Of a DNA stretch of 64,000 nucleotides, positions 47,795 to 57,732 are shown piece by piece; the first letter of the stretch is position 1, and each line of letters opens with the position of its first letter. Both the position numbers and the translations under genes were made by a program. Under the pieces are notes generated by a model. It worked only from the letters and a program-made list of their open reading frames with translations, was not told where the DNA came from and did no database searches. The DNA comes from Pirellulales bacterium (GTDB lineage: Bacteria; Planctomycetota; Planctomycetia; Pirellulales; JAEUIK01): the NCBI GenBank assembly GCA_019745975.1, contig JAIESQ010000052.1:62001-126000 (forward strand). The letters run 5' to 3'.

Positions 47795-50434
47795 ATGCCA
47801 TCCGGAGTTAATTCGTCGCGACGACGCCCCTCGGGTGGCGAATCCAAAGGAACTTCTCGCGCCGCGCCCGATGCCCGCTCGCTAGCTTGGCCCGAGATGC
47901 TGATCCGTGGTGCGATCATCGCCGCCGTCGGGCTCTTGGCAATCTGGCCGGCCTTGCCAGGGGGCTTTGTCTGGGACGACGTGCTGATTCCCCAAGGCCG
48001 CTACGTCAAAGCCGATGACGGCCTCGTTAAGTTCTGGACGACCGGTAAGCAGGCCGACTATTGGCCCGTCGCTTACTCAACGCATTGGTTCGAGTATCGC
48101 GCATTCGGCGCGCGGCCGATCGGCTATCGCTGCGTCAACGTCGCGCTGCACATTGGCAATGCCCTGCTGCTGTGGCGCGCGCTAACCATGCTGCGCGTGC
48201 CCGGCGCCTGGTGGGCGGCGCTTCTGTTCGTGGCACATCCCGTAACGGTCGAAGCAGTCGCCTGGATCCTGCAGCGCAAGACATTGCTCTCAACCGCATT
48301 CGGCCTGGGCACGTTCATTTCCTACCTGCATTTTCGCGCGTCACCCGACGGCTGGCCCAAATGGAGTTGGTATGCCGCAGCCCTGGTGCTGTTCGCGCTG
48401 GGCATGCTGACCAAGACCGCCATCGTGATGCTACCGCTGGCGATGCCGGCGAGTGTCTGGTTGCTCGAGCGCCGCGTAACCTGGGGCGATTTGTGGCTGC
48501 TCGTGCCGCTGCTGGTGATCGCCGTGGCTCTGGGTTGCGTGGGCCTGTATTTTCAGGAAACGAAGGCGATCGGCGTCGATGTCGTTCGCGACGACTCGCT
48601 GGTGTCGCGCGTCGCGTTGTTCGGTCGCTCATTCTGGTTTTACGTTTCCAAGGCGCTGTGCCCCGTCAATCTCACGTTCATCTACCCGCGCTGGCCGCTG
48701 GGAATCCAGGGTCCACAGACCTTCGTGCCGCTGCTGGCCTTGATCGCCGTGACTGGCGGGCTGATCTATGCGACCGTCCAACGCTGGAGCACGGCGCCGT
48801 TGGCCGCCCTGGCATGGTACGGGCTGAACCTGGTGCCCGTTTCGGGGCTGGCGAACATCTACTTCATGCGCTATTCGCTGGTAGCCGATCACTGGCAGTA
48901 TCTGTCGCTGCCGGCGCTCATTGCTCTGGTGGTCGTTAGCACGATCGCGCTCGTCGAGCGAATCAAACTGCCGACGCGCTGGCTGCCGGCTGCCGCGCTG
49001 AGCGCCGTCGCATTCGTACTGACAGCCCTATCCTGGAATCAGGCACACATCTATGCCGGCGACGACAACAGGCTGCTGTGGCGCGACACGATCGCCAAGA
49101 ATCCCGACGCTTGGATCGCCCTGAACAACCTCGGCACGTTGTTCAATCACGATGGGGAAACCGCCGCCAACGAGGCCCGCCGCGCCGCGGCGCAAGGACG
49201 CCGCGTCTTGGCCGATCAATCGCAGCGCGCCGCGCAACAGAGCTTCGACGACGCCGTCGGCTGCTTCCGTCGCGCCCTGGTGCTGTACCCGAAGTATTCC
49301 GACGCCGAACAGAATTGGGGGATGAATCTCCTGGTGCAAGGGCAACACGCCGAGGCCATGCGCCATTTTCAAAGCGCCCTCGACATGAGCCCGCCCAAAA
49401 CTGCCGAACACGCCAAGGCACACGTCTACGTGGGCCTGGTACTGCGGGCGATCGGACGGGCCAACGAGGCGCTTCCGCACTTTCAGGCCGCGGTCACCGA
49501 TCTGCCTCATTACGTGCAGGCCAACGAAGAGCTGGGGCGCGCCTTGCTCGAAGCGGGCCGGCCGCGCGAAGCGGAAGCTCCTCTAAAGGCAGCACTCTCC
49601 GTCAATCCGCATTTGCCGCTGACCGCCGCTCGACTCGGCGAGGTCTACGTCGCGCTCGGTCGCCACGACGAAGCCATTGGCGCCTTCGATCATGCCTTGC
49701 AAGTCAACCCAGGGCTCCCAGACGTGCACACGAACCTGGCGATTCTGCTGGCGATGCGGCGCGCCTTTGAGCCTGCCATTGCGCACTACCGGCAGGCGAT
49801 TCAGCACGAGCCGACCCATGTTCGCGCCCACCTCGGATTGGGCGTTGCCCTGGCCGAGATCGGACGCTATGACGAGGCAATCGCAGAATATGAGAAGGTT
49901 CTGGAGCTCTCGCCCGAAGCTGCCGACGCACGCACCAACTTGGCCAACGCGCTACTGATGACTGGCCGCCGCGAGGACGCGCTGGTGCAGTATCAAGAGA
50001 CCCTGCTGCGGCACTCCGATTTCCTGCCGGCCAGGGTGAACTACGCCTCCGCGCTGGCCGAATCTCGGCAATGGGGCGAGGCCATCGCGCAGTTCAAGAT
50101 TGTGCTCAAGCAAGATCCGAACCATCAGGACGCCGCCCTGCAACTCGCCTGGCTACTGGCCACGTCGCCCGACGACGACGCCCGCGACCCGGCCGAAGCG
50201 CTGCGGCTGGCCGATGCGCTGTGCCGCGCGACCGTCTCGCCCGACCCCCGGCAGCTCGACGTGCTGGCCGCCGCGCAGGCCGCTTCCGGCCGCTACGATG
50301 AAGCGATCCAAAATGTCGACCAGGCGATCGCACGGTTGCAGGCCGCAGGTCAGAAAGACGTCAAGGTGTATCTCGAACGTCGTCAGCTCTACGAAGCCAA
50401 GCAACCGTTTCGACTCCCAAAGGACAAATCATGA
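47795..50434 (+). CDS. Polytopic membrane protein with C-terminal TPR array (TMTC-like organisation)
   Basis: N-terminal membrane domain GFVWDDVLIPQGRYV, then many TPRs (YDEAIAEYEKVLELSPEAADARTNLANAL). Confidence 0.92.
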   Translation: MPSGVNSSRRRPSGGESKGTSRAAPDARSLAWPEMLIRGAIIAAVGLLAIWPALPGGFVWDDVLIPQGRYVKADDGLVKFWTTGKQADYWPVAYSTHWFEYRAFGARPIGYRCVNVALHIGNALLLWRALTMLRVPGAWWAALLFVAHPVTVEAVAWILQRKTLLSTAFGLGTFISYLHFRASPDGWPKWSWYAAALVLFALGMLTKTAIVMLPLAMPASVWLLERRVTWGDLWLLVPLLVIAVALGCVGLYFQETKAIGVDVVRDDSLVSRVALFGRSFWFYVSKALCPVNLTFIYPRWPLGIQGPQTFVPLLALIAVTGGLIYATVQRWSTAPLAALAWYGLNLVPVSGLANIYFMRYSLVADHWQYLSLPALIALVVVSTIALVERIKLPTRWLPAAALSAVAFVLTALSWNQAHIYAGDDNRLLWRDTIAKNPDAWIALNNLGTLFNHDGETAANEARRAAAQGRRVLADQSQRAAQQSFDDAVGCFRRALVLYPKYSDAEQNWGMNLLVQGQHAEAMRHFQSALDMSPPKTAEHAKAHVYVGLVLRAIGRANEALPHFQAAVTDLPHYVQANEELGRALLEAGRPREAEAPLKAALSVNPHLPLTAARLGEVYVALGRHDEAIGAFDHALQVNPGLPDVHTNLAILLAMRRAFEPAIAHYRQAIQHEPTHVRAHLGLGVALAEIGRYDEAIAEYEKVLELSPEAADARTNLANALLMTGRREDALVQYQETLLRHSDFLPARVNYASALAESRQWGEAIAQFKIVLKQDPNHQDAALQLAWLLATSPDDDARDPAEALRLADALCRATVSPDPRQLDVLAAAQAASGRYDEAIQNVDQAIARLQAAGQKDVKVYLERRQLYEAKQPFRLPKDKS

Positions 50435-51351
50435 CGGATCGGGAACGTTGGACGATTTATCCGCTGCTGGCGCTCTCGCTTGGTATGCAGGTGCGCGACA
50501 AGGTCTTTCCGGTCACCACCTTGCGTGCCCAATCGATACATTGTCGCTCGCTGGTTGTCGACGCCGCGAATGGCAAGCCGCGAATCACCGCCAGCTCCGA
50601 CGGCATCCTGCGCGTGTTGGGCGACGACGACAAGCCCAAGATCCTCTTGGGTTCGGACCAAAACAAAGCTGGGATTGTGCAAGTCTGCGGTACCAGCGGC
50701 CAGGTGCGGACCGCGCTGGGGGTCGACGAAGCGCAGAGCGTCGGCACCGTCTCCACGTTCGGCTCCGATGGCCATCCGCGCGTTGTGATCGCCGCAGTCG
50801 ACAATAGCGGGATGATCTCGACTGCCGGTCCAGGAGACCGCAGACTCGTCGAGTTGGGAATCGGCAAACCGTGGGCCGGCCTCACGACTCCCCAAGCCGC
50901 CAACCAGGCGAACGACGACCAGCCCCCCGCCGCCGAAACCGTCGCACAACCCCTCGGTGGGCAACTCGTCTTGCTGGCGCCAGACGGCAAACCGCAGTGG
51001 CTCTTGACGCACGACGAGCGCGGTTCGGGTCGGGCGTTGGCCTTCGACAGCGAGGGCCGCTTGCACCTGGTGCTAACGGCAACGCTCAACGTAATTCATG
51101 GTCCGCCCGGTCGCACTCAGACGCCGTCGCCGCCGGCGGACCAAACACCTCCGCCGTTCCCTACTGATCCGGGTCCTGCCACTTCACCCGCACCGGATGG
51201 CGCGCCGTCGCCGGCAGATGCACCACGGTCAGACGCCGGTTCAACCGTGGATGCCACCGAGCACGAAACTGCCGGGCCCGGGACTGCCGAACCCGCGCCG
51301 CTCCAACCGCGGCCCGAATCGCCGACGCCGACCCCGCCGGAGGGCCCTTAG
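50431..51351 (+). CDS. Hypothetical protein with repeated short beta motifs and Pro-rich tail
   Basis: ATGA overlap with TPR gene; ITASSDGILRVLGDDDKPKILLGSDQNKAGIVQVCG. Confidence 0.8.
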   Translation: MTDRERWTIYPLLALSLGMQVRDKVFPVTTLRAQSIHCRSLVVDAANGKPRITASSDGILRVLGDDDKPKILLGSDQNKAGIVQVCGTSGQVRTALGVDEAQSVGTVSTFGSDGHPRVVIAAVDNSGMISTAGPGDRRLVELGIGKPWAGLTTPQAANQANDDQPPAAETVAQPLGGQLVLLAPDGKPQWLLTHDERGSGRALAFDSEGRLHLVLTATLNVIHGPPGRTQTPSPPADQTPPPFPTDPGPATSPAPDGAPSPADAPRSDAGSTVDATEHETAGPGTAEPAPLQPRPESPTPTPPEGP

Positions 51352-51492
51352 TTTGCCAGCGATCCGCAACGGTTCCGTGTCCCGGTTTGACAGCCTGACG
51401 ATGGCGGTTGAGAATTCGGCACATCCACGAGCAACACGGTTTCGGCGGCGGTTTCTGCGACATCACGAGCCCATTGGCGAAAGGACGAGCCC

Positions 51493-52125
51493 ATGTCCCA
51501 ACCCATGATGACACCGCCAACGCCTCCGCCCACCCCGCCGCGGCGCATCTGGCCGTGGTTGCTGGGTGCCGGTTGCGGCGTGGCCCTCTTACTGTGCTGC
51601 GGGTTTGTAGGGTTCTTTGGCTATATGGGGGCCAAGGTCGCCCAAGGGATGAGCCAGGACCCGACGAAAGTGCGCGAAGTGGCGAAATCGATCGTCGAGA
51701 TCGACCTGCCCCCCGAGTTTGCGCCGCAGATGTCGATGGATCTCCCCGTTCCGACCATGCATATGACCTTCGCGGTGTTCGGCAATGGCCCCAACATGGT
51801 GATGCTGGGCAAGATGCGCGGAGCGGCCTTCGCCAAGGGCGATGCTGAGATGATGGCACGCCAAATGGAACAGAGCATCCAGGCGCGTTCGAGCGGACGC
51901 GAGACGCTCGAGGCCGAAAACTCCGAAGAGCGCGAGTTCACCATCCGCGATAAGCCGGTCAAGTTCACGATCACCGAAGGGACCGGCGCCAATTCCAGCA
52001 AAAAACTCGTCGAGGCCATGGGGGCCTTTCCTGCCGACGGTGGCTTCATCATCATCGTCATTCAGGTCGATGCCGAGCAGTACAGCAAAGAGCGCGTGGT
52101 CGAAGTGATCGAGTCGATCCGCTGA
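51493..52125 (+). CDS. Hypothetical membrane-anchored protein (paralog of next)
   Basis: Pro-rich N-terminus, one TM; SD-like AAAGGA upstream. Confidence 0.8.
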   Translation: MSQPMMTPPTPPPTPPRRIWPWLLGAGCGVALLLCCGFVGFFGYMGAKVAQGMSQDPTKVREVAKSIVEIDLPPEFAPQMSMDLPVPTMHMTFAVFGNGPNMVMLGKMRGAAFAKGDAEMMARQMEQSIQARSSGRETLEAENSEEREFTIRDKPVKFTITEGTGANSSKKLVEAMGAFPADGGFIIIVIQVDAEQYSKERVVEVIESIR

Positions 52126-52223
52126 CGAATCCAGGGGCGAAAGGTGCGAGGTTGCGTCAATCTCTGTTGCGCTGTCCTATCGCTATCGATAACGTGGTCA
52201 TCAGGCAATAAGCAGTCGAGAGC

Positions 52224-53090
52224 ATGAAGATCGAGGAGTTTCCGCCCGACCAACACGAGCAACCGATCGCCGATGCGCCCCAGCCTCACGCTCAGCCAGC
52301 CCCGGTCAATCGCCGTTGGCGGCGCGGACTGGCGCGTTTGTTCTTCGCGCTGGCCATGCTCGTGCTCTCGGCAGCCGCTGTGGTCGGCGTCGTTGGCGTG
52401 ATCGCCAACTCGAATCAGGAGCGCGCCTATAGCACCAACGCGGATGTTGCGCGCCAACGCATGGGCGAAACCATCTCCATCGAGCTACCCGACGAATTCC
52501 GGCCCGAGTGCAGCTCGGAAATGCATGGGCTGCTTGGCCTCGAGCGCACGTCGATCTGGTCAATGTACGAGTGGCAGGGGTCCGACAGCTTCGTGCTCGC
52601 CGCCCGCTCGACCAAAGATGTCACGAAGGCGCCGCTTGCCGATCCGCCGCGCGATTCCGATTCGGTCGACTTGCTCCATTTTGTGCAAGACCTGCTGTTC
52701 AATCGCGGGCGCATCTTCGAGCCACTCCGCTTCGGCGAACCAGAGCAGCTCGACGACCGCAATCCGGACGGCTCGCTCACCGAGCCTCGCAATTCCACGG
52801 AGCTGCTAAATCCGCAGGAGGCCGACCGCAAGTTGCGCAAAGATCGCGCCAAGTTCGAGGAAGTCGAAACGATCGAATTGCTTGGCCAAAAAGTCAAAGT
52901 CTGGGTCGCCTCCGGCACCGGCGCCGTCAACGACGAGCCCTATTGGCAAGTTTTGGCCGGCATCCCCACGCCGGACGGCAGCATCCTTTTTGCCCTGCAG
53001 GCCAAAAAGTCGGAACTGTCGCGCGACGAGATCGAGGCCATCGTGCGCTCGATCCGCGAGCCCACATCGGCATCGGCCAACTCAGGCTGA
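52224..53090 (+). CDS. Hypothetical membrane-anchored protein (paralog of previous)
   Basis: One TM; shares I.LP.EF and C-terminal DG.I......V..I..SIR pattern. Confidence 0.8.
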   Translation: MKIEEFPPDQHEQPIADAPQPHAQPAPVNRRWRRGLARLFFALAMLVLSAAAVVGVVGVIANSNQERAYSTNADVARQRMGETISIELPDEFRPECSSEMHGLLGLERTSIWSMYEWQGSDSFVLAARSTKDVTKAPLADPPRDSDSVDLLHFVQDLLFNRGRIFEPLRFGEPEQLDDRNPDGSLTEPRNSTELLNPQEADRKLRKDRAKFEEVETIELLGQKVKVWVASGTGAVNDEPYWQVLAGIPTPDGSILFALQAKKSELSRDEIEAIVRSIREPTSASANSG

Positions 53091-53120
53091 ACGGGATTGC
53101 GGCGCGTGCCGAGACGCTGT

Positions 53121-54524
53121 CTATCTCGGCTGCGACGGCGCGAGCAGCTCGCCGAGGGCCGCCTTGATGAGTGCTTCGGATTCCGGCCGCACGCGCGAGG
53201 CCGTCGGTTCGTAGCCCCCTTCAGCAAACGACTTTTCCAGGCACAGATAGCCCGGGCCACCGTCGGCATAGCCCGCCACGCACACAAAGCTCGCTGGCGC
53301 GAGTTGCTGCGCGCGCAACTGATACTCAACGAATGGCTCGCCCGGCAGGTGTACAATCCGCACGTCGTTGAGCTCGAGCAAGGAGAGCTCCAGCGGCTGC
53401 GCTGCCCGCCGCCGATAGCTGGCGTTGAGCGCCGCGCCCAGGCGCGCGGCCGCCGGCGCGTCGACATTCGCCAGCGTCGCACGCGCGTACTGCTCGGCGA
53501 ACGAGCCGTCGTCGCGCAGCGGTAGTGTCAGGCCCAGCCGCCGCCAACTCACTCGATTAAGTGGCTGACTTTCACTAGCTGAGATCGCCGCCTGGAAACC
53601 AACTAGCAAGCGGGCGGTCAGTTCGCGGCGCGCCAGTGGGCTGCCGTCGTTGTATTTGCCAGCCGTGACGTTGCCACCGCAACCGGTGAAGTAAATCTGG
53701 AACACTCCTTCCTCGCGCTGGAGCGCTTCGCGCGCCAGCCCGGGCGGGTCGCTGCAGGCCCGGCCGTCGCCGTAGTAGCTTTGCGGATGCGTAGCGTAGT
53801 AGTGCAGCCGTACCAGCGGCTTATTGCCCGCCAGCAACGAGACCGTCCGCACGTCGGGATCGATCAGGCCTTCGGGCAATTCGTGCAGCTCGGGATCTTG
53901 CGTCGAGCTGTAACGCACACGAATCGAGCCGTCGGGCATCAAGATGCGGCGCGTCGAAGCAACCCGCTCAACGCAGGCCTTGCCGGTGGCGATACGATCG
54001 AACGGCTGCAAATTGTTGGCGGCCTCGCGCGCGGCGGCCGCGAGCCTGTCGATCGCCTCGTGGAACGACGCCACATCAACGAGCGGCACCGATTTGCCCG
54101 TGGCATCAAGTAGCTTTTGCGCTTCCTCGTCGACAATCGGCGCGTTGTGCTGGTGCAGACATTGGACGGCGACAAACTCGGCTTGCGTCCTGGTCGCGGC
54201 AGCCAACTGCTGGCGTACCCAGGTGTGGCTGCCGCTGAGCACTTCGCACCAGTCGAGCGCGCACAACACATAGCGGCGCTGGCCAGCTTCGAGCACCAGC
54301 CCCTTGCCCAGCAGCGGATCGTCGATCCCTTCCAGCGGCTTGACCGCGCCGGCACACAGAGGGCTGCCGAGCTTGGGCGTAATGTCGACGACAAAAGTAC
54401 CGAGCCGGAACGACTCGCCGTGCACTCGATCGCCGAGCAAGCCGATCGCCAGGAACACGCAACTTCGAAGCAGCCCGCGGTATAGGCTATCGCAACGCGC
54501 CGGCATCCACGACATCGATCGCAT
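53121..54524 (-). CDS. Neutral/alkaline ceramidase-like secreted protein
   Basis: FVVDITPKLGSPLCAG; VAVQCLHQHNAP; YFTGCGGNVTAGKYNDG. Confidence 0.82.
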   Translation of the reverse strand: MRSMSWMPARCDSLYRGLLRSCVFLAIGLLGDRVHGESFRLGTFVVDITPKLGSPLCAGAVKPLEGIDDPLLGKGLVLEAGQRRYVLCALDWCEVLSGSHTWVRQQLAAATRTQAEFVAVQCLHQHNAPIVDEEAQKLLDATGKSVPLVDVASFHEAIDRLAAAAREAANNLQPFDRIATGKACVERVASTRRILMPDGSIRVRYSSTQDPELHELPEGLIDPDVRTVSLLAGNKPLVRLHYYATHPQSYYGDGRACSDPPGLAREALQREEGVFQIYFTGCGGNVTAGKYNDGSPLARRELTARLLVGFQAAISASESQPLNRVSWRRLGLTLPLRDDGSFAEQYARATLANVDAPAAARLGAALNASYRRRAAQPLELSLLELNDVRIVHLPGEPFVEYQLRAQQLAPASFVCVAGYADGGPGYLCLEKSFAEGGYEPTASRVRPESEALIKAALGELLAPSQPR

Positions 54525-54526
54525 CC

Positions 54527-55390
54527 TCAATCTCCTCGATCACTCGGTAACCAGAGCGGCTTCTCCAGGCGACTCGGCTCGACGCTAACGTTGTTCGCGC
54601 CGTTGTCATGCGGATGATCAACAGCACGCGACTCGCGCCGCGCCTTGATCCGCACATACGGCGGCACGTAGCACGCCCGATGGGCAAACGTACCGGGCTC
54701 GGCGGCGGCGTCAGCGTGAAACGGCTCGACCAGATCCTCGATCACAAAGCCTGCGTGGCAAAGCTCGCCGACCAACTGTTGCCAGCGATGCAGAAACTCG
54801 TGTGTGCCGGCTTCGCGGACGCGGCTCTGCTCGACGGCCGGTAGCGCCCCTTCGCGATAATACCGCTCGCTCATCTGATACACGCCGTGCATGCCTGGTT
54901 CCAGCGACGCCTGTAAGCTGGCCGGCTGCTTGTGCTGACTGATATAGATGCCGCCGGGCACGGTGACCCGTGCGACTTCGCGATACACCGTCGCCACGTC
55001 CGGCACGTAACAGGTGCTGACCGGCTGATAGACGACATCAAACGCCGCGACCGGCAACATCGACAGGTCGTCCATCGACGCTTCGACCGTTTCGAGCGTC
55101 AGTCGGCGTTCGGCCGCCACTTGCCGATCGAGCGCGAGCATGGCCGGGCTCAAGTCAACGACCGTGACACGAGCTCCCGCCGCCGCGAACAGCGGGCCCT
55201 GGCGCCCGCCGCCCGATGCAAGGCAGAGAACTGCTCTGCCGGCGACGCTCCCCCCCAGCCAGCCGCGCGAATCGAGCGCGGCGAGCGGAGCCGAAAACTC
55301 TTCATCACGCGCGGGGCGCGTGAACGCCTGACCGCGATCGACCATTGCGTCCCAAACGCGGCGATTCACTTCTCGGGCATCGGTCGTCAT
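54527..55390 (-). CDS. Class I SAM-dependent methyltransferase
   Basis: MTTDAREVNRRVWDAMVDRGQAFTRP; AVLCLASGGGRQGPLFAAAGARVTVVDLSPAML. Confidence 0.9.
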   Translation of the reverse strand: MTTDAREVNRRVWDAMVDRGQAFTRPARDEEFSAPLAALDSRGWLGGSVAGRAVLCLASGGGRQGPLFAAAGARVTVVDLSPAMLALDRQVAAERRLTLETVEASMDDLSMLPVAAFDVVYQPVSTCYVPDVATVYREVARVTVPGGIYISQHKQPASLQASLEPGMHGVYQMSERYYREGALPAVEQSRVREAGTHEFLHRWQQLVGELCHAGFVIEDLVEPFHADAAAEPGTFAHRACYVPPYVRIKARRESRAVDHPHDNGANNVSVEPSRLEKPLWLPSDRGD

Positions 55391-55448
55391 AGCCGTGCCG
55401 TTATCGGCCGCCAACCCGGCCATAGTCAAGCGCTGGCCACGCACGTCA

Positions 55449-55567
55449 GGGGAACTGCAAAGTCGGGGACTGGTACATTTTTCGGCTCGCCAACGTCAGT
55501 TCTCGGCATCTCACGTCGGCCGAAAACATGTACCTGTCCTCCTCGCATTTTGACTTTGCAGTTCTCC
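55449..55567. repeat. Long imperfect inverted repeat in divergent intergenic region
   Basis: GGGGAACTGCAAAGTCGGGGACTGGTACATTTTTCGG vs CCGAAAACATGTACCTGTCCTCCTCGCATTTTGACTTTGCAGTTCTCC. Confidence 0.85.
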
Positions 55568-55701
55568 TCCCACGCACGCGCCCACGAATGGCGTCGCGCC
55601 GCGCGACGCGGTATGATCCGGTACTTCGCCAGGCGAGGTCCGACCCGCCCAACGCGGCGCCGGCGATCGCACCCGCCAATCTTGCATCAGGAGACTCGTT
55701 C

Positions 55702-56193
55702 ATGGACAGTCGCGCGGCCCTCAAGCTGGGCATCAACGGCGCCGGCAACATCACCGAACAGTATCTGGCCGACTTAACCGATGCCGATTTGCTCGTCCGC
55801 CCCGTGCCAGGCACCAATCACATTGCCTGGCAACTCGGTCATCTGATCCAGGCCGAGAACTGGATGCTCAACTTGCTCCGCCCCGGTTCGATGCCCGAAC
55901 TCCCCGCCGGCTTCGCCAAGCAGCACTCGAAAGAGACCGCCGCCAGCGACGATCCCAAGGCCTTCCTCACCAAGGCCGAGTACCTGAAGCTCATGAAAGA
56001 ACAGCGAGCTGGCACCCTCAAGTATCTTGATTCACTTGCCGATGCCGACCTCGACCAGTCCGCGCACGAGAAGCTCCAGCATTTTCTGCCGACGGTTGGC
56101 GCGGTGCTGGCCATGCAGGGCACGCACTGGATGATGCACGCCGGCCAGTGGGCCGTGGTGCGCCGTAAGCTCGGACGGGCTCCGCTGTTCTAG
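55702..56193 (+). CDS. DinB-family protein
   Basis: QYLADLTDADLLVRPVPGTNHIAWQLGHLIQAENWML...THWMMHAGQWAVVRRKLGRAPLF. Confidence 0.9.
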   Translation: MDSRAALKLGINGAGNITEQYLADLTDADLLVRPVPGTNHIAWQLGHLIQAENWMLNLLRPGSMPELPAGFAKQHSKETAASDDPKAFLTKAEYLKLMKEQRAGTLKYLDSLADADLDQSAHEKLQHFLPTVGAVLAMQGTHWMMHAGQWAVVRRKLGRAPLF

Positions 56194-56206
56194 GATCCAG
56201 TGAACC

Positions 56207-56698
56207 ATGACGACGAGCGACACGCTGTTGATCATCGACGGCGCGGTTGAGCGGCCACTGCGGCTCTCGCTAGCCGATCTGTCGGCGCTCCCCGGACAGG
56301 TGCCTGATGTCAGCCAACTGGTCTCCGGCCGCCAGGGGAGCGCCGTCACGTTGGCGGCGCTATTAACTGCGGCCGGCCTGCGGCCCGGCGCCGCCTGGTT
56401 AACGCTGCACGCCTCGGCCGACGACTTCCATGCCAGCGTGCCGCTCGATTCGGTGCGCGAGCAAGGCCTGGTCGTATATCGATTGGGCGATCAACCGCTG
56501 CCAGCGAAGGCGGGCGGGCCCGTGCGGTTCCTGATCCCCGACGTGGCCGCTTGCCACACGCATGATGTCGACGAGTGCGCGAACGTCAAGTTCGTCGATC
56601 GCATTGAGTTATCGGCCACCCGCGGCTTCGACAATCGCCCCGAGGACGAGCGCGCGCATGCGGCCTTGCACCACCGCGCGGAGCAAAAAGAAAGCTAG
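56207..56698 (+). CDS. Sulfite oxidase-like (molybdopterin-binding fold) single-domain protein
   Basis: LIIDGAVERPLRLSLADLSALP...VPLDSVREQGLVVYRLGDQPLPAKAGGPVRFLIPD. Confidence 0.78.
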   Translation: MTTSDTLLIIDGAVERPLRLSLADLSALPGQVPDVSQLVSGRQGSAVTLAALLTAAGLRPGAAWLTLHASADDFHASVPLDSVREQGLVVYRLGDQPLPAKAGGPVRFLIPDVAACHTHDVDECANVKFVDRIELSATRGFDNRPEDERAHAALHHRAEQKES

Positions 56699-56702
56699 CC
56701 CA

Positions 56703-57722
56703 ATGCCCGACGTTGTCCGGATCGGCATTCTCGGCGCCGCGCGGATCGTCCCCGAAGCGCTCCTCAAGCCGGCCAAACAACTCGCCGGCACGGTCGAAGT
56801 GGCGGCCGTCGCCGCTCGCGATCGCGCTCGGGCCGAAGCCTTTGCCGCCAAGCACGGCATCGGCCGCGTCGCTGGCTCGTACGCCGAGCTCTTGGCCGAT
56901 CCCCAGCTCGACGCCATCTACATTCCGCTCCCCAACAGCCTGCACGCGGAGTGGAGCATTCGCGCGTTGGAATCAGGCAAGCACGTGCTTTGCGAGAAGC
57001 CGATCGCGTCGAATGCCGCCGAGGCCGAGCAGATGGCCGCGGCCGCCGCCCGCACCGGCAAGCTCTTGGTCGAAGCGATGCACTGGCGCTACCATCCACT
57101 GGCCGCCCGCATCCGCGAGATCATCGACAGCGGCGTGCTCGGCCCAATCAAGCGAATCGATACCTGGGCCTGCGTGCCGATCCTTGGTCGCCGCGATATC
57201 CGCTATCAGTACGAACTGGGCGGGGGCGCGCTGATGGACCTGGGTTGCTACGCGATCAGCGTGCTGCGGTTCGCCGCCGCCGCCGAACCGCAGGTGACTG
57301 CCGCCGACGTGCGACTGGCCACCCCCAACGTCGATCGCTGGCTGCAAGCCGATTTGCAGTTCGCCGATGGCCGCGCGGGACGCATCACCTGCTCGATGTG
57401 GTCGACCGACTTCCTGCGCGGCGAGCTGGTCGTCAAAGGCGCGGCGGGCACGCTCCGCGTCGGCAATCCCTACGCGCCGCATCTCATGCACAACATCGTC
57501 ATCAAGACGGCCGCCGGCAAGCAGAGCGAAAAGCTGCGCGGGCTGCCGACCACCTACTTCTATCAATTGCAGGCCTTCGCCGCGGCCGTGCGCGGCGGCC
57601 CGGCCCCTTTGACCGGCCCCGACGAGGCGCTGGCCACCATGCGGGTGATCGACGCCTGCTACCAGGCCGCCGGCCTGCCGGTGCGCGGAGCGACCGCTGC
57701 ATGCGCCAGCCTCAGATCCTAG
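56703..57722 (+). CDS. Gfo/Idh/MocA-family oxidoreductase
   Basis: VRIGILGAARIVPEALLKPA; IPLPNSLHAEWSIRALESGKHVLCEKPIASNAAEA. Confidence 0.95.
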   Translation: MPDVVRIGILGAARIVPEALLKPAKQLAGTVEVAAVAARDRARAEAFAAKHGIGRVAGSYAELLADPQLDAIYIPLPNSLHAEWSIRALESGKHVLCEKPIASNAAEAEQMAAAAARTGKLLVEAMHWRYHPLAARIREIIDSGVLGPIKRIDTWACVPILGRRDIRYQYELGGGALMDLGCYAISVLRFAAAAEPQVTAADVRLATPNVDRWLQADLQFADGRAGRITCSMWSTDFLRGELVVKGAAGTLRVGNPYAPHLMHNIVIKTAAGKQSEKLRGLPTTYFYQLQAFAAAVRGGPAPLTGPDEALATMRVIDACYQAAGLPVRGATAACASLRS

Positions 57723-57732
57723 AGACAGCTCA

